A stretch of 64,000 nt of DNA. Source: Wocania arenilitoris (GTDB lineage: Bacteria; Bacteroidota; Bacteroidia; Flavobacteriales; Flavobacteriaceae). The notes under the pieces are model-generated. The model had not been told where the DNA came from, searched no databases, and saw only the letters and a program-made list of their open reading frames with translations. The stretch is taken from assembly GCF_021728535.1 (NCBI RefSeq), contig NZ_JAKKDU010000001.1:62001-126000 (forward strand), written 5' to 3'. A program made the position numbers and the translations under genes. Positions 58,801 to 64,000 of this stretch are shown in pieces (within the stretch, counting starts at the first letter, position 1; each line of letters starts with the position of its first letter).

Positions 58801-61611
58801 ATGAAAACTATTCTTCCTTTATTATTGTTGTTTTTTTGCGGAGTAACTTTTGCTCAAACAACATCAATTTCTGGAACAGTTGTTGACGATAGTGGTCAAC
58901 CTCTTCCAGGTGCAAATATTATTGTTACAGGAACCTCAACAGGAACAGTAACAGATTTTGATGGTGGTTTTAATCTAAGCGTAAGCCTAAATCCTCCATT
59001 TACTCTTCAAGCAAGTATGATTGGTTTTAAAACCGCTACTATTGAAGTTACTAAAAATAATCAAGTTCTTAACTTTGTTCTTAACGAAGGCACCTCTCTT
59101 GATGAAGTGGTAATTTCTGCATCAAGAACACCAGAGCGTATTTTCGAATCGCCAGTAACTGTTGAACGTTTTGGCCTTAAAGAAATTAAAAATACAGCTT
59201 CTGCTGATTTTTATGGTGGATTAGAAAACTTAAAGGGTGTTGATGTTAACACAAACAGTTTAACATTCCAGTCAGTAAACACCAGAGGTTTTGCAACATT
59301 TGCTAATAATCGGTTTATGCAATTGGTTGATGGTATGGATAACTCTACACCAGCATTAAACTTCCCAATAGGAAATTTAGTTGGTATGGTAGAAACCGAT
59401 GTTTTAAGTGTCGAAATTTTACCAGGTGCATCATCAGCTCTTTATGGTGCTAATGCTTTTAATGGTATTTTGTTTATGCAAAGTAAAAACCCTTTTGATC
59501 ATTCAGGAATAAGCGCTTCATTTAAAGGAGGCATAACCTCTCAAGAAGCAGCTGGCGATAATCAATATGTAGATTATAGTGTTAGAGTGGCTCATAAGTT
59601 TAGCGAAAAATTTGCTGCTAAAGCTAATTTTGGTTACTTAAAAGGAACCGATTGGGTTGCAAATAGTATTGAAGATCAAGACATGGTAGGTGGAACTAGA
59701 GCTACAAACAGAAACTATAATGGCCTTAATGTTTATGGCGATGAGGTATCACAAAATTTAAAAAATGTGGCTGCTTTATTAGAGGTTGCTATTAATCCAG
59801 ATACAGGACAACCTTATTTGCCAGCTGGAGCTAACGCACTAGTACCTTCTGTTAATGTTAGTAGAACTGGTTATAGTGAAGCTGATTTAACCGATTATGA
59901 AGCTAAAAGTGTAAAAGCTGATTGGGGAGTATATTATAGACCATGGGAAAATGATTTTGAAATATCTTATGTAGGTAAAGTAGGAACAGGTACTACACTT
60001 TATCAAGGATTAAATAGGTATAATATTAAAAATTTCTTTCAACAACAACATAAAATAGAGGTACGTAATGATAACTTCTTTTTAAGAAGCTATGTAGTTG
60101 CTGATAATGCTGGAGATTCATATGATATGCTTTTTACTGGTATTAATATTAATAGAGCATGGAAACAGGACATACCTTGGTTTGCAGAATATGTGGGTGC
60201 TTATGTTCTAACAACTCTAGGAGGTGGCACAAATGATCAAGCTCATGCAGCAGGTAGAGCTCAGGCAGAATCTGGACGCTTTTTACCTGGGACACCTGAA
60301 TTTAAGGCTGCCTTTAATAAAAGTGTAAATGATCCTGATTTAAGTACAGGTTCTAAATTTCAAGATGCATCTAAATACTATCATACAAATGGAAATTATA
60401 ACTTAAGTCACTTAATTGATTTTGCAGATATACAAGTAGGTGGGTCTTACAGAAAATATAGTTTGAATTCTGGTGGCACCATATACACAGATGCCGATGG
60501 GGCAATAGATTATTCGGAATTTGGTGTCTACACTCAAATTCAAAAAAATCTGAAATTAAATGAGAATTTAAATTTAAGACTTACAGGTTCTGCTCGTTAC
60601 GATAAATCTGAATTCTTTGACGGGTTTATTTCACCAAGATTATCAGCAGGTTTAACTGTAAATGAAAATCACAACATCCGAGCCTCTGTACAGACAGGAT
60701 TTAGAAATCCAACAACACAAGATTTATTTATAGGCTTAGATGCTACCCGTGCAATATTAGTTGGAGCCGCACCCGATAATCTTGATAGATACTCTGGTAC
60801 ATATGGTGTTAGTGCTGCTGGTCAAATAGCAGGACAACCCTCTACTGTTACAAGAACAGGTAGAGATGCCTATGAAAATTCATATACGGAAACCTCAGTA
60901 ATAAAATTTTTAGCCAATGGAGGTGCCAATGTTAATGACTTAGAAGTGGCTAATCCAGATCTAGTAAAACCCGAACAAATAACCTCTGCAGAAGTAGGAT
61001 ATAGAGGAAAACTAAATAAAATTATTATAGACTTTAGTGCGTATTACAATAGCTACAAAGACTTTATTTCTCAAACTTATGTAAGGTCACCACACTATGG
61101 AACAGCAGGTGAAAACACAGGTGTAGAAGCTATTAGGAGACTTGATTACAAAACGTATAATGCTTATACTAACTCAGAAGCTAATGTAAATTCTTATGGA
61201 GCATCTATAGGTGTATCAACCAAAGTATTTGGGAATTTCGATTTAGGTGGAAGTTTTACCTATGCTAAGCTTGACTTTGATAGAGCTAAATTTCCAGACT
61301 TTGTAACCAACTTTAATACACCTACAAACAAATTTAAAGCCTCTTTTGGTAATACAAGCTTGTTTAAAAACTTTGGTTTTAATATTAATTACAGATTTAG
61401 TGATGACTACTACTGGGAAAATACCTTTGCTACTGGTTTAGTGCCAGAATATCATGTTCTAGACGCCCAAATAAACTTAAGAGTTCCTAGTTTTAAATCA
61501 ACTTTTAAAATAGGTGGAACAAATCTTTTAGGTGATGAATATTTTAGTGCTGTAGGAACTGGAAACATAGGTTCTATGTATTACGTATCATGGACTATTA
61601 ACAATCTATAA
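58801..61611 (+). CDS. TonB-dependent outer-membrane receptor with carboxypeptidase-like domain
   Basis: 936 aa: signal peptide (ending TFAQ), CarboxypepD_reg-like beta-sandwich (about 22-105; ISGTVVDDSGQPLPGANIIV), a short linker (LDEVVISASRTPERIF, TonB-box-like), plug domain (about 125-240; VEILPGASSALYGANAFNGILFM) and a 22-strand barrel ending WTINNL. Imports a large or scarce nutrient with TonB-ExbBD energy. It is not followed by SusD but by an SGNH lipoprotein one base later, so the ligand may be an ester or lipid-like substrate; that is inference. Confidence 0.94.
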   Translation: MKTILPLLLLFFCGVTFAQTTSISGTVVDDSGQPLPGANIIVTGTSTGTVTDFDGGFNLSVSLNPPFTLQASMIGFKTATIEVTKNNQVLNFVLNEGTSLDEVVISASRTPERIFESPVTVERFGLKEIKNTASADFYGGLENLKGVDVNTNSLTFQSVNTRGFATFANNRFMQLVDGMDNSTPALNFPIGNLVGMVETDVLSVEILPGASSALYGANAFNGILFMQSKNPFDHSGISASFKGGITSQEAAGDNQYVDYSVRVAHKFSEKFAAKANFGYLKGTDWVANSIEDQDMVGGTRATNRNYNGLNVYGDEVSQNLKNVAALLEVAINPDTGQPYLPAGANALVPSVNVSRTGYSEADLTDYEAKSVKADWGVYYRPWENDFEISYVGKVGTGTTLYQGLNRYNIKNFFQQQHKIEVRNDNFFLRSYVVADNAGDSYDMLFTGININRAWKQDIPWFAEYVGAYVLTTLGGGTNDQAHAAGRAQAESGRFLPGTPEFKAAFNKSVNDPDLSTGSKFQDASKYYHTNGNYNLSHLIDFADIQVGGSYRKYSLNSGGTIYTDADGAIDYSEFGVYTQIQKNLKLNENLNLRLTGSARYDKSEFFDGFISPRLSAGLTVNENHNIRASVQTGFRNPTTQDLFIGLDATRAILVGAAPDNLDRYSGTYGVSAAGQIAGQPSTVTRTGRDAYENSYTETSVIKFLANGGANVNDLEVANPDLVKPEQITSAEVGYRGKLNKIIIDFSAYYNSYKDFISQTYVRSPHYGTAGENTGVEAIRRLDYKTYNAYTNSEANVNSYGASIGVSTKVFGNFDLGGSFTYAKLDFDRAKFPDFVTNFNTPTNKFKASFGNTSLFKNFGFNINYRFSDDYYWENTFATGLVPEYHVLDAQINLRVPSFKSTFKIGGTNLLGDEYFSAVGTGNIGSMYYVSWTINNL

Positions 61612-61612
61612 A

Positions 61613-63217
61613 ATGAAAACTATTATGAATACTAAATATATATGGCTATTAATAATCCTAATCGGATTTTCAGCTTGTAACGAACCAGAAGACGTATTAA
61701 AAGAATTTAATGCCCTACCAGAAGAGGTTGTCGAATTACCAGAACTTACTGCTGGTAGCGCAGACTTTTCAAACTATGTGTCCTTAGGAGCCTCATTTAC
61801 TGCGGGCTATACAGATGGTGCCGTTTTTATTGCAGGTCAAGAAAACTCATTCCCAAATATTTTATCTAAGCATTTTGCTAATGCTGGCGGTGGCGCATTT
61901 ACTCAGCCTTTAATGAATGATAATACAGGCGGATTACTTGTTGGCGGAATGCCCGTAGCTGCGTACAGATTGGTTTTTACTCCTGAAACAAGTGTAATAA
62001 GACTTAATGACCTTTTAGCAGGGTTAGGAGCTCCGGCTCCACCGATAACAACAGACGCAGGAAATAATTTAGGTAGTAGTTTTAATAATGTTGGAGTTCC
62101 TGGCGCTAAAAGTTTTCACCTAACATTTCCAGGTTATGGAAGTTTAAATCCATATTTTGGAAGAATGGCTTCTTCTCCAACTGCAACTATGCTAGGAGAT
62201 GCTGCGAGTCAAAACCCAACATTCTTTACATTATCAGAAATTGGAGGTAATGATGTATTAGCTTATGCCACTTCTGGAGGAATAGGAATGGATCAAACTG
62301 GTAATTTTAATCCTGCAAGTTATGGTAGTAATGATATAACAGACCCAACAGTTTTTGGTCAAGTATTTACAGGTATTGTAGATCAATTAACAGCTAATGG
62401 TGCTAAAGGTGTAATTGCTAATGTACCTTACATAACAAATTTACCTTACTTTACTACAGTGCCAAACAATGCGCTAGAAATAGATGCTACAACAGCTGGC
62501 CAACTAACAGGGTTTTTCCAAGCGGTTGCAGGAATATTTACTCAAGTATTAATTGCGCAAATGGTCCCTCCTGCTCAAGCTCAAGCTTTAGCTAGCCAAT
62601 ATGCTATACCTTTTAGCGAAGGAAAAAACAGGTGGATTATAGATGTTCCTGTAACTCCAGCCAACCCTTTAGGGTTTAGACAAATGACTGAAGATGAATT
62701 ATTATTATTACCCATAGACCAAGACGCTTTAGCTCAAGGTTATGGCTCTGTTGCTTTATCAAATGAAGTATTACAAGTATTAGGTATTTTACAAGCTGGC
62801 GGTACACCAACACCTCAACAAGGGGCATTAGTTATAGGCGCTGTTAATGGTATTGATGATGTTGATGCTTTAGATAGTGATGAACTTAAGAGTATTAAAG
62901 ATGCTACAGATGCCTATAATATGGTTATTGAAAGTGTAGCAGCCTCTAAAGGGTTGGCTTTAGTAGATTTTAAAGGAATTCTTGAACAAGCTTCAACTAC
63001 AGGAATTGTTAGTGATGGTTATACACTGAATGCTAATTTAGTAACAGGTGGTTTAGTAAGTTTAGATGGAATTCATTTAACGGCTAGAGGATACGCTGCC
63101 TTAGCTAATGAAATGATGAAAGTTATTGATGCAACATATGGATCAAATTTTGAAGCATCTGGAAATTTAGCAAATGTAGGAGATTATCCAACAAACTATT
63201 CTCCTACACTACAATAA
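61613..63217 (+). CDS. SGNH/GDSL-type outer-membrane lipoprotein paired with the TonB receptor
   Basis: 534 aa. Lipobox FSAC (Cys near residue 20). SGNH blocks: I YVSLGASFTAGYTDGA, II NNVGVPGAKSF, III EIGGNDVLAYA, V DGIHLTARGYAAL, so the Ser, Gly, Asn and His positions are all present. A long, Ala/Gln-rich insertion lies between blocks III and V. Probably a surface- or periplasm-facing esterase/lipase whose product is taken up by the adjacent receptor. One base separates the genes; a terminator follows. Confidence 0.88.
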   Translation: MKTIMNTKYIWLLIILIGFSACNEPEDVLKEFNALPEEVVELPELTAGSADFSNYVSLGASFTAGYTDGAVFIAGQENSFPNILSKHFANAGGGAFTQPLMNDNTGGLLVGGMPVAAYRLVFTPETSVIRLNDLLAGLGAPAPPITTDAGNNLGSSFNNVGVPGAKSFHLTFPGYGSLNPYFGRMASSPTATMLGDAASQNPTFFTLSEIGGNDVLAYATSGGIGMDQTGNFNPASYGSNDITDPTVFGQVFTGIVDQLTANGAKGVIANVPYITNLPYFTTVPNNALEIDATTAGQLTGFFQAVAGIFTQVLIAQMVPPAQAQALASQYAIPFSEGKNRWIIDVPVTPANPLGFRQMTEDELLLLPIDQDALAQGYGSVALSNEVLQVLGILQAGGTPTPQQGALVIGAVNGIDDVDALDSDELKSIKDATDAYNMVIESVAASKGLALVDFKGILEQASTTGIVSDGYTLNANLVTGGLVSLDGIHLTARGYAALANEMMKVIDATYGSNFEASGNLANVGDYPTNYSPTLQ

Positions 63218-63242
63218 ATAAAGGGTAAAATAATATTAAAAA

Positions 63243-63269
63243 GCACCTTCAATTTGAAGGTGTTTTTTT
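63243..63269 (+). terminator. Intrinsic terminator of the receptor-SGNH operon
   Basis: CACCTTCA / TGAAGGTG stem with T7 tail, about 27 bases after the stop codon. Confidence 0.85.
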
Positions 63270-63316
63270 ATTCTAAAAAACCTGCAAAAACAACTTTTAT
63301 TTTAAATTAAAAAATA

Positions 63317-63324
63317 TATCTTTG
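63317..63324 (+). promoter_or_regulatory. -7 box (TATCTTTG) of atpD
   Basis: TAnnTTTG element; predicts a leader of roughly 55 bases before ATG 63385. Confidence 0.5.
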
Positions 63325-63381
63325 CACGCGAAAACTTGAAGCGTTTTCATAGAATTAAAACGCATAATATTAAACACATAA

Positions 63382-64000
<619 letters not shown>

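Overview
The window is a 64 kb piece of an AT-rich Bacteroidota chromosome, almost certainly a member of the Flavobacteriaceae. The evidence is a GldH gliding lipoprotein, a TonB-dependent receptor with a carboxypeptidase-like N-terminal domain, an HU/SPOR fusion protein, TAnnTTTG promoter boxes, no Shine-Dalgarno habit, and dispersed flavobacterial palindromes. Genus cannot be fixed from the sequence alone. Most of it is ordinary core genome with short accessory or decayed patches.

Layout: 1-6.7 kb is an envelope block (O-antigen/polysaccharide flippase cut by the left edge, dut, sugar nucleotidyltransferase, TPR protein, DUF4292 lipoprotein, EnvC-like protein), interrupted by a decayed GIY-YIG gene. 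7-16 kb holds a thioesterase, an HU/SPOR protein, dprA, trpS, a GlsB-like protein, an acyltransferase, an ECF sigma operon (lipoprotein, sigma, TM plus beta-barrel protein) and recA. 16-23 kb holds trhO, ricT-gldH-PBP1A and scoAB. 23-28 kb holds an exonuclease, two serine hydrolases, a CNNM/CBS protein and a wrecked ogt gene.

28-39 kb is a heme locus: hemA-hemCD-hemE-(EI24, GNAT)-hemF-hemB on the minus strand, and a PchR-like AraC regulator, a 49-codon ORF, hemH and hemJ on the plus strand. Together these cover glutamyl-tRNA to protoheme except hemL, which is not in the window. The hem operon is interrupted by a four-helix-bundle gene with repeat arrays and by a structured intergenic element that may be a Flavo-1-type RNA. 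39-42 kb holds an orphan sensor kinase and an enoyl-CoA hydratase. 41.6-44.7 kb is an accessory patch (SGNH hydrolase, Gfo/Idh/MocA oxidoreductase, IS3-type orfA remnant). 44.7-47.4 kb holds pth, rplY, prs and tRNA-Leu(CAA). 47.4-51.1 kb is a sulfatase locus with its own formylglycine-generating enzyme and a CBM9-like protein. 51-56 kb holds yicC-gmk-nadD, a small lipoprotein, a lysophospholipid acyltransferase, an acyl-ACP desaturase and an HD protein. 56-58.6 kb holds an AraC regulator and a broken IS. 58.8-63.2 kb is a TonB receptor paired with an SGNH lipoprotein, and atpD begins at the right edge.

The most interesting signal is a bipartite promoter-like motif, ACGCAACC-N15-CATCTA, found intergenically three times with identical spacing. 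It lies upstream of the lipoprotein that heads the ECF sigma operon (suggesting autoregulation), upstream of an unrelated small lipoprotein 39 kb away, and upstream of a gene-free stretch that ends in an intrinsic terminator (a candidate sigma-dependent small RNA between recA and trhO).
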